From: JBCCGG01 sp039029395
Lineage (GTDB): Bacteria > Pseudomonadota > Alphaproteobacteria > Kiloniellales > JAKSDN01
DNA: 64,000 nt
Assembly (NCBI GenBank): GCA_039029395.1
Contig: JBCCGG010000016.1
Location: forward strand, 49,780 to 113,779
Reading direction: 5' to 3'
The translations under genes and the position numbers were made by a program. The notes beneath the pieces are model-generated. The model was not told the origin of the DNA and ran no database searches. It worked only from the letters and a program-made list of their open reading frames with translations. Below are positions 26,158 through 35,157 of this stretch, one piece after another; within the stretch, counting starts at the first letter, position 1, and each line of letters opens with the position of its first letter.

Positions 26158-27273
26158 ATGGCAGGCTTGGTCCGCCTCTGGTGCTTGCCGATTCTCCTGG
26201 CAGCGCTGCTGGTCAGCTGCATCTCTCAGCAAAGCCGGGAGGCGACCCGCCTGCTCGAGGACATCGACCGGGGCAGCGGGCCGAGCGCCCTCAAGGCCGC
26301 GACGCCTACGCCGACCCGCAGCGAACTCTCCTATGAGATTGATGGCCGCCTGCGCTTGGCTGACCTCTACCAGCCGAATCAGCCGGTCGGCGCGGCCCTG
26401 GTGCTGGTCCCGGGCTTCACGCCCCACGGCAAGAACGACCGGCGCGTGGTCGAGCTCGCCAACAGCCTGGCGCGGGTCCGCTTTCAGGTCCTGGTGCCCG
26501 ACCTGGCCGGCGCGCGGAACCTGCGTGTGAGTCTGGCGGATGCCGATGCCATCGCCGATGGGGTGGTCCATCTCTCGGGCCTTGCCGCGAGAGGCCAAGG
26601 CGTCGGGATCCTCGCGATCTCCTACGGGGTCGGACTCGCGGTGCTGGCCAGCGAGCAGCCCGAGGTCGCCGGGCGTCTTGCGTTCCTGGTCGGCATCGGC
26701 GCTTATTATGACACCGCCTCGCTGATCACTTTCATGACCACGGGCACCTATCGGGAGCCCGCGAGTGGAACCTTGCATCGGATCGAGCCCGAGCCGGACG
26801 CCAAGTGGATCTTCCTGGCCAGCAACGTCGACGTGCTGTCGGATGCCGACGATCAATTGAAGCTTCGGGCGATCGCCGAACGCCACTTGCTCAGTCCGGG
26901 CGCGTCGGTCACGCCCCTGGCCAAGGTTCTAGGTCCCGAGGGCCGGGCGCTCTACGACCTGATGACCAACCAGGACCCGGCGCGGGTCGCCGCGCTCAGC
27001 GACGCCTTGCCGGCCGAGGTGCGTGCGCGCATTCAAGAGCTCTCCCTCGCCGGGCGGGATCTCAGCCCGCTCGCCGGCAAGCTGATCCTGGTGCACGGAC
27101 GGGAAGACACCCTGATCCCCTATACGGAAAGCCAAGCGTTGGCCGCCGCCGTACCCGACAGCGAGCTTTTCTTGATCGATGGCTTTTCCCATATCGAGCC
27201 GAGCGACGTGGGCGTACTGGGCCAGCTGCAGCTGATCGACGCCGCCGTCGCGGTGTTGAACCGACGACAGTAG
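26158..27273 (+). CDS. Alpha/beta hydrolase lipoprotein
   Basis: 371 residues from the ATG at 26158; a TTG at 26152 overlapping the previous stop is an alternative. The signal (LVRLWCLPILLAALLVSC) ends in a lipobox LVSC, so it is probably lipid-anchored in the envelope. An alpha/beta-hydrolase core follows: ALVLVPGFTPHGKNDRRVVELANSLA, ISYGVGLAVL in the nucleophile-elbow position (SYG in place of GxSxG), HGREDTLIPYTES for the acidic residue and GFSHIEPSDV for the His. The elbow lacks the usual Gly before Ser, so activity is uncertain. Confidence 0.82.
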   Translation: MAGLVRLWCLPILLAALLVSCISQQSREATRLLEDIDRGSGPSALKAATPTPTRSELSYEIDGRLRLADLYQPNQPVGAALVLVPGFTPHGKNDRRVVELANSLARVRFQVLVPDLAGARNLRVSLADADAIADGVVHLSGLAARGQGVGILAISYGVGLAVLASEQPEVAGRLAFLVGIGAYYDTASLITFMTTGTYREPASGTLHRIEPEPDAKWIFLASNVDVLSDADDQLKLRAIAERHLLSPGASVTPLAKVLGPEGRALYDLMTNQDPARVAALSDALPAEVRARIQELSLAGRDLSPLAGKLILVHGREDTLIPYTESQALAAAVPDSELFLIDGFSHIEPSDVGVLGQLQLIDAAVAVLNRRQ

Positions 27274-27281
27274 CCGCGGGC

Positions 27282-28166
27282 TCAGAAGTCTGCCGTCGGC
27301 GGCAGGCGGACCTTCGAGGCCTCGATCGGAAAGGGCCCGCGCGCCATCAAGGTTCCGGCCTCCGGGTCCAGGTGCGGCCGGGCGGCGAAGGTGGCGTCCC
27401 AGCGGTCGGGCGGGAAACAGATCTCAACTTCCTGGTCGCCGGCCTCCAGGAGCGCGCCGAGACACTCCAGGGTGGGCAGGCCGGGGCCAACGATGTCCAG
27501 CAGCCGCGGCCGTCCCTCGCAGCGGTCGTGCACCACCATGGCTTCGACATCGGGCAGGTGGTCGAGCCGCCAGTCCTGGTACCAGAGGGCGTTGAGGAAG
27601 AAGGTGACCTCGTGATCGCGTAGCCCCAGGCGCTCCGACGGTGCCCGGCGTGCGGCGAAGAGCCGGCGGACCAGCGCTCTGTCCTCGTCCCGCGCAAGCG
27701 ACAGGCGCCGCGCCGCCGCCGTTCCATCTTCCGGCAGACGGCCGAAGAAGCTGTGCTGCTGCAACACGCGAAAGCCGAAGGGTTCGTAGAGTGCCGGGAT
27801 GTCCGTGTAGAGCAGCAAACAATCGAAGCGGGCTTCGCCGTCGGCGATCAGGCGCGCCATCAGGTCCTTGAAGAGGCCTCGCCCGCGATAGGCCGGGCGG
27901 GTGGCCACCGACTGGATGCCGCCGGCCGATAGCGGCTTGCCGTCGACCACGAGCGGTAGGGGAAAGGAGCTCGCGTTGGCGGCGACGATCTCGCCGTCCA
28001 GGTAGCTGAAGGCTCGGTAGCCCTCGTACCAAAACGGCAGGGTGTTGAAGGCGGCTGGGGCGATCTCGAAGATATCGGCCAAGAGATCGCCGATCGGCAC
28101 GCGGGCGGCAGGGTCGGTAAGGTCGTCGAGGCGGAAAGTGAGGTCGTTGGAAGTGAGGCTGGGCAC
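27282..28166 (-). CDS. GNAT-family acetyltransferase (Eis-like arrangement)
   Basis: 294 residues. The N-terminal GNAT domain has GGIQSVATRPAYRGRGLFKDLMARLIADGEARFDCLLLYTDIPALYEPFGFRVL: the acetyl-CoA loop RPAYRGRG and the YxxFGF motif are typical of Eis-type two-domain acetyltransferases. The C-terminal half (about 170-290) would form the second domain. Substrate unknown. It is convergent with the hydrolase lipoprotein gene and downstream of the gamma-glutamyltransferase gene on the same strand. Confidence 0.85.
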   Translation of the reverse strand: MPSLTSNDLTFRLDDLTDPAARVPIGDLLADIFEIAPAAFNTLPFWYEGYRAFSYLDGEIVAANASSFPLPLVVDGKPLSAGGIQSVATRPAYRGRGLFKDLMARLIADGEARFDCLLLYTDIPALYEPFGFRVLQQHSFFGRLPEDGTAAARRLSLARDEDRALVRRLFAARRAPSERLGLRDHEVTFFLNALWYQDWRLDHLPDVEAMVVHDRCEGRPRLLDIVGPGLPTLECLGALLEAGDQEVEICFPPDRWDATFAARPHLDPEAGTLMARGPFPIEASKVRLPPTADF

Positions 28167-28234
28167 TCAGCAACTGCTCCCAGCGCGACTAGACAATGCT
28201 TCCAAAAGCGAGTCCTCCAGCTCCTCGCGCTCCC

Positions 28235-30010
28235 TCACCTGCCGGCCGCCAGGCCGGCCGGGCGGCGGGCGTCGTTGACGCCATAGAGGTGGCCCGGCAG
28301 CTCGTAGCTGCCTTGCACCGAATCGTCGCCAAAGATGCCGATTGCGGGTCCCCGGGGCAGGCCGCTTGCGGGCACCTTCATGATCGCCTCCATGGCGCCC
28401 CAGGGCCGCTGTTCGACCAGATGATAGCCCATCTGTTCTAATAGGCGCTGGGTGTCCTTGGTGAAGGCGCGCGGCTCGTAAAATATCCGGTCGGGCAGCC
28501 ACTGGTTATGGATGCGCGGCGAATTGACCGCTTCGGAAAGGTTCATGTCGAAGTCGATCACGTTGACGATGCCCTGGACCACGATGGTGATGATCCGGCT
28601 GCCGCCGGGCGAGCCCAGCACCAGCACCACCTCGCCGTCCTTCTTGATCAGGGTCGGGCTCATGGAGCTGAGCGGCCGCTTGCCCGGTTGAATCGCGTTC
28701 GCCGTGCCCTGGACCAGACCGAACATGTTGGGCACGCCGGGCTTGGCGGTGAAGTCGTTCATCTCGTTGTTGAGGAAGAAACCGGTGTTGCCGGCGATCA
28801 CTTTGGCGCCGAAGTAGCTGTTGATGGTGTAGGTCAGGGAGACCGCGTTGCCGGCCTTGTCCATGACCGAGAGGTGGGTCGTGTTCTGGCCCTCGCGTGA
28901 GGCTACATCGGCCTTGATCTCGCCGATCGGCGTTGCCCGGTTGGCCGGGATGGTGGCGCGCAGCTCCGCCGCGTAGGAGTCCGAAAGGAGTCGCTCCAAG
29001 GGATTGTCGACGAAGTTGGGATCGCCCAGCAGGCTGTTTCTGTCGGCGAAAGCACGGCGCATGGCCTCGACCATGTAGTGAATCGTCTCGGCCGAGTTGT
29101 AGCCCAAATGACCCAAGGGATAGCCCTCGAGCTGATTGAGGATCAGGCAGATCGTTGTGCCGCCCGAGGACGGCGGCGGCGCCGAAACGATCTCGTAGCC
29201 GCGATACCTGCAGCGTACCGGGTCGAGTTCCTCGACCGTGTATTGGGCGAAATCCTCGAGGCTGAGGATGCCCCCCGCGGCGTCGCTGGCGGCGACGATC
29301 GCTTTCGCGACCGGTCCTTCGTAAAAGGCGTCGGCGCCGTACTCGCTGATCAGCTTAAGAGTTTTGGCCAAATCTGCCTGCACGAAGCGGTCGCCGGCTT
29401 GGTGGGGCTGGCCGTCCTTCAGGTAGATCGCCGCCACATTGGGCGCGCCACGGAAGGCGGTTGCGCCATAGGCCAGAATGTTGGCGCTCGCCAGATCGAG
29501 CACATAGCCCTCCTCGGCGTGCTTCAAGGCCGGCGCGATGACCTGGCCGCGGTTCATCGTGCCGTACTTCTCTAGCGCGGTCTGGAGCCCAAGAACGGTC
29601 CCCGGCACGCCGACCGCGAGATATCCGTTCAGGCTCTTGGCGTGGTCGACGTTGCCGTCCTGGTCCAGGTACATGTCGGTCGAGGCCGCCAGCGGCGCGC
29701 GCTCCCGGAAATTCAGGAAGATGTCGTTATTCTCTGCCGCCAAGTGAATCGTCATGAAGCCGCCGCCGCCTAGATTGCCGCAGCAGGGATGGACCACCGC
29801 CAGGGCGTAGGCCATGGCGACCGCGGCGTCGATCGCGTTGCCCCCTTGGCGCAGGATCTCCAAACCGACCTCTGTGGCATGGGCCTGGGCCGAGGCGACC
29901 ATCTCGCTCTTGCCGACCGCCGGCGGCGGGTATTCGCCTAAGGCCGTTTGCGGCAGGGGCAGGAGACTGGCAAGCGCGACGAAGCAGGCGACGAGGCGCA
30001 TTCTAATCAT
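28235..30010 (-). CDS. ggt: Gamma-glutamyltransferase
   Basis: 591 residues from the ATG at 30010 (or the ATG at 30001); a signal peptide (CFVALASLLPLPQTALG) directs it to the periplasm. NTTHLSVMD marks autoprocessing, with T377 the predicted nucleophile that becomes the first residue of the small subunit. RQGGNAIDAAVAMAYALAVVHPCCGNLGGGGFMTIH, NFRERAPLAA, and SPGGSRI are all family signatures. It hydrolyses glutathione and transfers gamma-glutamyl groups. An intrinsic terminator 96 bases upstream separates it from the second mreB. Confidence 0.96.
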   Translation of the reverse strand: MIRMRLVACFVALASLLPLPQTALGEYPPPAVGKSEMVASAQAHATEVGLEILRQGGNAIDAAVAMAYALAVVHPCCGNLGGGGFMTIHLAAENNDIFLNFRERAPLAASTDMYLDQDGNVDHAKSLNGYLAVGVPGTVLGLQTALEKYGTMNRGQVIAPALKHAEEGYVLDLASANILAYGATAFRGAPNVAAIYLKDGQPHQAGDRFVQADLAKTLKLISEYGADAFYEGPVAKAIVAASDAAGGILSLEDFAQYTVEELDPVRCRYRGYEIVSAPPPSSGGTTICLILNQLEGYPLGHLGYNSAETIHYMVEAMRRAFADRNSLLGDPNFVDNPLERLLSDSYAAELRATIPANRATPIGEIKADVASREGQNTTHLSVMDKAGNAVSLTYTINSYFGAKVIAGNTGFFLNNEMNDFTAKPGVPNMFGLVQGTANAIQPGKRPLSSMSPTLIKKDGEVVLVLGSPGGSRIITIVVQGIVNVIDFDMNLSEAVNSPRIHNQWLPDRIFYEPRAFTKDTQRLLEQMGYHLVEQRPWGAMEAIMKVPASGLPRGPAIGIFGDDSVQGSYELPGHLYGVNDARRPAGLAAGR

Positions 30011-30105
30011 GGCCGATTCTTTCCTCGGGCGATGGTCCAGGGCTGCGCCGAGTCTATCGGGGGGCAGCGGATCGTTCCAGCGCCGTTGAAGAGCAGATCT
30101 GGGAC

Positions 30106-30131
30106 AAAAAAAAGACCCCGCCGAGGCGGGG
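30106..30131 (-). terminator. Rho-independent terminator
   Basis: On the minus strand, a hairpin CCCCGC-CTCG-GCGGGG is followed by eight Ts (the A-run at 30106-30113). It lies about 240 bases downstream of the second mreB and 96 bases upstream of ggt, so it most likely ends the mreB transcript. Confidence 0.85.
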
Positions 30132-30372
30132 CCCAATAGTCAGTCAAGAACTCTCCTTGATCTAAGTATCTTACCCTATTTTCTTCGCGAATTCTGTCCT
30201 AAAATTGTTAAAGGGGCATTCGAGCGCGCCTTGCATTCGCTTAACTATCTGAAACATAATGATAAAATAACGCATGCCAGAGACCGAGGCGCTGCCCGAT
30301 CCAATTTTGCCACTAGCTTCTGGATAGGGGGCGGAGAGGCCGCCGCTTTCCAGCAGAAAGACAAGTGGCGCG

Positions 30373-31407
30373 CTATTCCTGAAGAATATCGCCGTGCTGC
30401 TCTAGCTCCTCCAGCACCTGGCCGGCGCCGATCGCGCCGCAGGTCAGGGGGTCCTCGGCGACGGTCACCGGCAGGCCGGTGGCGTAGCGCAGCAGCAGGT
30501 CCAGGTGGCCCAGAAGGGCGCCGCCGCCGGTCAGCACGATGCCCTTGTCGGAGATGTCCGCCGATAGCTCGGGCGCGGTCTGCTCGAGCGCTTGCTTGAC
30601 CGTATCTACGATCGCGCCGATCGGTTCGGCCAGGCACTCGGCGATCTCCTCTTCGGAAACCGGAAAGGCACGCGGCACCCCGCGAAAGAGGTCGAAGCCC
30701 TTGATCTCCGCCGTGCGTCCGGCCCCGTTCTCCGGGCGGATCGCCGAGCCGACCTCGATCTTGATCCGCTCGGAGGTCGCCTCGCCGATCGCCACATTGT
30801 GGGCCCGGCGGATATAGGCGGCGATCACCTCGTCCAGGCGGTAACCGGCGATCCTCAGGGTCAGCGCGGTGACGATACCGCCCAGCGAGATCACCGCGAC
30901 CCCGGTGGTACCGCCGCCGATGTCGACGATCATCGATCCGGTCGGCTCGTTGACCGGCAGGCCGGCGCCGATCGCCGCCGCCATGGGCTCCTCGAGCAGG
31001 GAGACCCGCCGGGCGCCGGCCGCTTCCGCGGCCTCTTGGATCGCTCGACGCTCGACCTGGGTCGCGCCCGAGGGGACCGAGACGATGACCCGGGGGTTGG
31101 CAAAGCTGCGCTTGGGGTAGGCCTTGCGGATGAAGTGCTTGATCATGAACTGGGCGACCTCGAAATCGCCGATCACGCCGGTGCGCATGGGCCGGATCGC
31201 GCGGATGTTGCCCGGCGTGCGGCCAATCATGCGGTTGGCCTCCTCGCCGACCGCGAGCACCTGCTTCTTGTCGCCATTGTCCACGATGGCGACCACCGAC
31301 GGCTCGTTGAGCACGATGCCTTCGCCCTTGACGTAGACCAAGGTGTTGGCCGTGCCCAGGTCGATCGCTATATCGCCGGCGCGCGCGCCGAAGAGTTTGC
31401 GCAGCAT
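30373..31407 (-). CDS. mreB: Second MreB paralogue
   Basis: 344 residues, MreB throughout: MLRKLFGAR amphipathic start, AIDLGTANTLVY phosphate-1 loop, GRTPGNIRAIRPMRTGVIGDFEVA, GIVLTGGGALLGHLD. Compared with the copy in the rod operon the phosphate-2 loop reads GGGTTG instead of GGGTTE, losing a strongly conserved Glu, and the subdomain IIA/IIB region is more diverged. It is monocistronic, without mreC/mreD. It might be a modified filament former or a regulator of the main MreB. The C-terminal tail (LEELEQHGDILQE) is short and acidic. Confidence 0.93.
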   Translation of the reverse strand: MLRKLFGARAGDIAIDLGTANTLVYVKGEGIVLNEPSVVAIVDNGDKKQVLAVGEEANRMIGRTPGNIRAIRPMRTGVIGDFEVAQFMIKHFIRKAYPKRSFANPRVIVSVPSGATQVERRAIQEAAEAAGARRVSLLEEPMAAAIGAGLPVNEPTGSMIVDIGGGTTGVAVISLGGIVTALTLRIAGYRLDEVIAAYIRRAHNVAIGEATSERIKIEVGSAIRPENGAGRTAEIKGFDLFRGVPRAFPVSEEEIAECLAEPIGAIVDTVKQALEQTAPELSADISDKGIVLTGGGALLGHLDLLLRYATGLPVTVAEDPLTCGAIGAGQVLEELEQHGDILQE

Positions 31408-31444
31408 CTCGTCTCCATCGCACCCAGGCGCCGGCGGCGGTGCC

Positions 31445-31855
31445 TCAGGCGGTTAGGGCCGGCGTCCCGGCTAACGACAGGTGGCGGCGAATCTTGGCCG
31501 CGACCCGGCTCGGGTCGGGCGTCACCTCGCCGTCATAGCCGTTTCGGGTAAAGAGCGCCTTGGCCTCGGCTTCGCTGATTGCGAAAAAGGCGGTGACCGC
31601 GGACCAGTCGCAGCGTCCGCCGAACACCGGCCGGCAATCCTTGAGACTGTCCGGTGCTTCCAGGCCGAGCCCCTGGGCCATGAACCAAGGATCGCGGGCC
31701 GCTAGGCCGACCGCGCATCCCCGACCGTGGCCGTACCATTGGGCGAAGGTCAGCTTGCCGTGGGGCAGGCTTTCCAGAAAGCGCGCCATCTCCGCCAGGC
31801 GCTCGCGACCGGGCGCGTGGTACCCGGGGATCTCCGCTCTACGCTTAAGCTCCAT
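31445..31855 (-). CDS. Hypothetical protein, soluble
   Basis: 136 residues, no signal or membrane helix. Conserved-looking features are GKLTFAQWYGHGRGCAVGLAARDPWF and a C-terminal region AISEAEAKALFTRNGYDGEVTPDPSRVAAKIRRHL. The gene is 38 bases upstream of the second mreB on the same strand and probably cotranscribed with it. Function unknown. Confidence 0.75.
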   Translation of the reverse strand: MELKRRAEIPGYHAPGRERLAEMARFLESLPHGKLTFAQWYGHGRGCAVGLAARDPWFMAQGLGLEAPDSLKDCRPVFGGRCDWSAVTAFFAISEAEAKALFTRNGYDGEVTPDPSRVAAKIRRHLSLAGTPALTA

Positions 31856-32034
31856 CGTGCCCTCCCTTTCGCCCCCGCGGATTCGGCCCTCAAGGGCCCG
31901 TTCAGCCCATTACATTCTATCCTAGAAGCCGATTTCCCGCAAAGTGGTCGGGGTGACATCCGATTGTCACATTGCCCACCTACAATCAGGATGGCACCCT
32001 GTGTGCCGGTTGGTGTGGAGCGCTGGAGGGCAGC

Positions 32035-32955
32035 ATGAGCAAGAAACCGAGGGATGGCGACGGGCAGAGTTGGATCACGGCCGAGCTCGAGGACAGCTTC
32101 GACGAAGAGCTGGAGATGGAACTGGACGATGACCGGATGGTCCGCGAGCTTTCCCAGATCTCCGACTTTAGGCACCGCTCGACGCTCGAGCGGCGGGTTT
32201 ACTTTCACGAGCTGTTCCGGCTTCAAGCCGAGCTGATCAAGCTGCAGGACTGGGTTGTCCACACCGGTTACAAGATGGTCGTGATCTTCGAGGGGCGCGA
32301 CGCGGCCGGCAAGGGCGGCGTGATCAAGCGCATCACCCAGCGCCTCAACCCGCGCGTTTGCCGAGTCGTCGCCCTGCCGGCGCCGACCAGCCGCGAGAAG
32401 GGGCAGTGGTACTTTCAGCGCTATGTCGCCCACCTGCCGGCGCGCGGCGAGATCACTCTGTTCGACCGTTCCTGGTACAACCGCGCCGGGGTCGAGCGGG
32501 TCATGGATTTCGCGACACAGGACGAGGTCGGCGAGTTTTTCCACGATGTGCCGGAGTTCGAGCGCATGCTGGTGCGCTCGGGCATCAAGCTGATCAAATA
32601 TTGGTTCTCGATCACCGACCAGGAGCAGCAGTGCCGCTTCCTGATGCGCGTCCACGATCCCATGAAGCAGTGGAAGCTAAGCCCGATGGACCTGCAGTCC
32701 CGGGTGCGCTGGGAGGAGTACACAAAGGTCAAGGAGCAGATGTTCGAGCGCACCAACATTCCCGAGGCCCCTTGGTGGATCGTCGAAGGAAACGACAAGA
32801 AACGCGCTCGGCTCAACTGCATCAATCACCTGGTCAGCCAGATTCCCTACGAGGACATCCCCCACGATCCGATCGCCTTGCCGGAGCGTGTCTTCAATCC
32901 GAAGTACGAGCGCAAGGTGCTGCCCAAGAAGCTCTACGTGCCGCAGAAGTACTAG
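32035..32955 (+). CDS. ppk2: Polyphosphate kinase 2
   Basis: 306 residues from the ATG at 32035 with GGAGGG upstream. Walker A GRDAAGKGG at 87-95, TSREKGQWYFQRYVAHLPARGEI, Walker B/lid region LFDRSWYNRAGVERVM, and WWIVEGNDKKRARLNCI near the end are diagnostic of class I PPK2, which uses polyphosphate to phosphorylate nucleoside diphosphates. An acidic N-terminus (about 1-50) precedes the domain. Cytoplasmic; single gene, convergent with the DUF6338-like gene (stops overlap by four bases). Confidence 0.95.
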   Translation: MSKKPRDGDGQSWITAELEDSFDEELEMELDDDRMVRELSQISDFRHRSTLERRVYFHELFRLQAELIKLQDWVVHTGYKMVVIFEGRDAAGKGGVIKRITQRLNPRVCRVVALPAPTSREKGQWYFQRYVAHLPARGEITLFDRSWYNRAGVERVMDFATQDEVGEFFHDVPEFERMLVRSGIKLIKYWFSITDQEQQCRFLMRVHDPMKQWKLSPMDLQSRVRWEEYTKVKEQMFERTNIPEAPWWIVEGNDKKRARLNCINHLVSQIPYEDIPHDPIALPERVFNPKYERKVLPKKLYVPQKY

Positions 32956-33710
32956 GACGCCTCGGGCCGGGTCTGGATCAGTTCATTTGCCGATGGCGGC
33001 GCTGGCGGTCGGCGCAGCAGTTCCATGCCGTCCGGGGGCCGCCAACCCCGGTCCGCGACATAGAAGTCGAGCGGCGTGTCCGGCTCGAGCCGAAAGTAGG
33101 TGCCTTTGAACTGAAGGGCGTCGGTCGATTCGATTTCGACCGGGCCTTTGTCGGTGATGTGGTAAACCGGGGACATGAAAATCTCGATCGGCTTGTCCCG
33201 ATCGACGATCAGCGAAGAATCGCGCAGGCGCCCCAGGACCTCTCGTCCGTCCTTCAGCTTGAGCCGCAGCCAGGGCTTCAAACTTGCGTCCCTATCGAGG
33301 CGAGTGTGAATCACCTGGTTCCAGATGGAGGTGTAGCGCGTGACGGTCGTCCACTTGAACCTGCGGGCCCAATGTTGCGGCGTGAGCGCCGGAAATCGGC
33401 CAAGCGCGACGCCCCACAGGGCGGCCAACAGGTAGAGACCAAGAAAATAGAGCGCGAGCTCTCCAAGGGTCGTGGTTTTGACGGCCTCTTTGAGACGTTC
33501 AAGAGTTAGCGCGGCCGAGAACTCCTTCGACAGGATCGCGAGAAGGACCACGACCCCATTGAGCAGCAAAGACCGAAGCAAGGAGACCGCGGTCCACTCC
33601 AGACCGCTGTCGAACAGCTTGGGGTGAAATACCCTCTGCAGCAGGGTGGTGACGAACCCTGGCAGGATCAAAAATAGTGCGATCAGCAGCTCTTCGATGG
33701 AAAAAGACAT
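32952..33710 (-). CDS. DUF6338-like membrane protein
   Basis: 252 residues from the ATG at 33710 (MSFSIEELL); an ATG at 33734 would overlap the preceding gene's stop. Three hydrophobic segments (IALFLILPGFVTTLL, LLLNGVVVLLAIL, LGELALYFLGLYLLAALWGVAL) are followed by a cytoplasmic C-terminal domain of beta strands (WLRLKLKDGREVLGRLRDSSLIVDRDKPIEIFMSPVY, FRLEPDTPLDFYVADRGW). This layout matches the uncharacterised DUF6338 family, whose C-terminal part resembles small beta-barrel, SH3/PRC-like domains. It is translated just after a small helical protein. Confidence 0.7.
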   Translation of the reverse strand: MSFSIEELLIALFLILPGFVTTLLQRVFHPKLFDSGLEWTAVSLLRSLLLNGVVVLLAILSKEFSAALTLERLKEAVKTTTLGELALYFLGLYLLAALWGVALGRFPALTPQHWARRFKWTTVTRYTSIWNQVIHTRLDRDASLKPWLRLKLKDGREVLGRLRDSSLIVDRDKPIEIFMSPVYHITDKGPVEIESTDALQFKGTYFRLEPDTPLDFYVADRGWRPPDGMELLRRPPAPPSANELIQTRPEAS

Positions 33711-33714
33711 GGCA

Positions 33715-34104
33715 TCAATCGTGGGTTTGCCCACCCCCGTTCATGACCAGAAGCGAGAAGGTCCAGGCGTCTGCCGAAGCCCGGCGAAACACGTCGAGAT
33801 TGGCGGTCTTCACCGCCTGCGCCAGGGGAAGGTTTTCAACCTGTTGGGCGAGGTTCACCATCTGCGCGGTTTGCGCCGCGCTTGGCGTCGAGGTGACGAC
33901 GCCGGTGGCGATCAGGTGCGCTTTTCGATTCTCGAGCTTGAGAATTGTCGCACCTAGCTCGACAAGTTCCCTGGCCGCTTGGGAGCGGGCGCTCCTGCCA
34001 AGGGATTGCTCCTGAGTAAGTTGCTTGGTCTTTTCTCTCACCGATCTGCAGACCGCGATGGCGGCGTCTATCGCCGCGACGGCATCCTTTAGGTCGGATG
34101 ACAT
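33715..34104 (-). CDS. Hypothetical helical protein
   Basis: 129 residues from the ATG at 34104 (MSSDLKDAVAAIDAAIAVC), chosen because GGAG precedes it and the longer reading frame is less protein-like. It is largely alpha-helical, with a hydrophilic first half and a possible amphipathic segment AAQTAQMVNLAQQVENLPLAQAV. Its stop is four bases from the start of the DUF6338-like gene, so the two probably act together. No family recognised. Confidence 0.65.
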   Translation of the reverse strand: MSSDLKDAVAAIDAAIAVCRSVREKTKQLTQEQSLGRSARSQAARELVELGATILKLENRKAHLIATGVVTSTPSAAQTAQMVNLAQQVENLPLAQAVKTANLDVFRRASADAWTFSLLVMNGGGQTHD

Positions 34105-34197
34105 GTTCAAGGCTCCAAGAATGACATGGGCGTTTGGAACTCCGTGATTCGACGCCTCGCAGCTTAACACGCATTTCGGCCATGTGGCGTTAGGGCG

Positions 34198-34953
34198 CTA
34201 GCCCTCGCCGGACCTGAGCGCGATCATCTTGGAGAACTTCGGTTCGACCAGGCTGGTGTGGCGGTCAATCTCGGCCAGCATGGTGCCTAGGTCCTTGCCC
34301 TTGGCGCAGCGCACGTAGTCCAGATGCGCGGCCAGCTTGGTCTTGAGGGTGCGCTTAGGCGGGCGGAACATGGCAAAGCAGTAGGCGATGCGCCGGGACA
34401 GGCGCTCCCAGGTCTCGAGCAGCGGCCGGTTGTCGGCGAACTCGAACACCAGACTATGGAAGGCGAGCTCGGCGATGTCCTCCTGATGGGCGCCGCCGCC
34501 GCGGATCGCCTCCAGCAGGGCGTCGTGACGCCGGTCCAGCTCCTCGCGGAAGGACTCGTCGCGCCGCTCCCAGATCAGCTCGAAGGCGTAGCGCTCGAGC
34601 ACCCGGCGCAGGGAATAGGTGTCCGCCAGCTCTTCGTTGGTAAATCCGCGGACCTTGCTGCCGGCGTGGGGCCGGGTCTCGACCAGGCCTTCCTCCTCAA
34701 GCTCGCGCAGGGCCTCGCGCAAGGGCCCGCGGCTGACGTCGAACTGCTCGGCCAGCTCCTTCTCGATCAGCCGGGTGTTGGGCGGCAGCTCGCCGTAGAT
34801 GATCGCCTCGCGTAGCTCGCGCGCGACCTGGGCGCGCAAAGTACGGTCGCGGGGCGTCTTGAGGGACGTAATGGGCAGAACAGCGCTCCTCAGCTCGTGA
34901 CCGGCCAGGCGCGCCGGCCCGCCAGCTCTAGCAAATCGTTCAATTGTTGACAA
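34198..34953 (-). CDS. GntR-family regulator with FCD domain
   Basis: Up to 251 residues from a TTG at 34953. The winged-helix domain begins near residue 35 (LREAIIYGELPPNTRLIEKELAEQFDVSRGPLREALRELEEEGLVETRPHAG) and a helical FCD effector domain follows (LRRVLERYAFELIW, ELAFHSLVFEFADNRPLLETW). The TTG lies inside the palindrome ATTGTTGACAAT and has only a weak ribosome-binding site, so the true start may be downstream. It is divergent from the TAXI gene and probably controls the uptake cluster to its right in response to an organic acid. Confidence 0.9.
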   Translation of the reverse strand: MSTIERFARAGGPARLAGHELRSAVLPITSLKTPRDRTLRAQVARELREAIIYGELPPNTRLIEKELAEQFDVSRGPLREALRELEEEGLVETRPHAGSKVRGFTNEELADTYSLRRVLERYAFELIWERRDESFREELDRRHDALLEAIRGGGAHQEDIAELAFHSLVFEFADNRPLLETWERLSRRIAYCFAMFRPPKRTLKTKLAAHLDYVRCAKGKDLGTMLAEIDRHTSLVEPKFSKMIALRSGEG

Positions 34954-34954
34954 T
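34943..34954. promoter_or_regulatory. GntR-type operator, copy 1
   Basis: ATTGTTGACAAT is a perfect palindrome apart from its central TG (ATTGT-TG-ACAAT), the form expected for FCD-type GntR dimers. An identical copy lies 64 bases away; both are in the divergent region next to the gntR gene, suggesting autoregulation. Confidence 0.7.
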
Positions 34955-35006
34955 CCATCAGGCCGCCGCTGGTTAGGGGCAACACGAGCGATAGCAGGAT
35001 TATAAG

Positions 35007-35018
35007 ATTGTTGACAAT
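35007..35018. promoter_or_regulatory. GntR-type operator, copy 2
   Basis: Second exact copy of ATTGTTGACAAT, about 140 bases upstream of the TAXI gene. Spacing between copies is 64 bases, about six helical turns, allowing two dimers on one face of the DNA. Confidence 0.7.
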
Positions 35019-35157
35019 CCTACGATTCTTCATTAGAACCCCATGCTCAAGGCTGCCCGAGAGTTCGCATATTGCGCCTATTCAGTATCCGAGCAGGGCG
35101 CGGCATCCCACGGGCGGCGCCGTCTAATACGATCACGGACAAAACGGGGAGGGCGCG

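Noticed and set aside
34934..34946. ATCGTTCAAT as a further TetR operator
   Set aside because: Only ten bases match, without the left arm, and it lies inside a GntR regulatory region.
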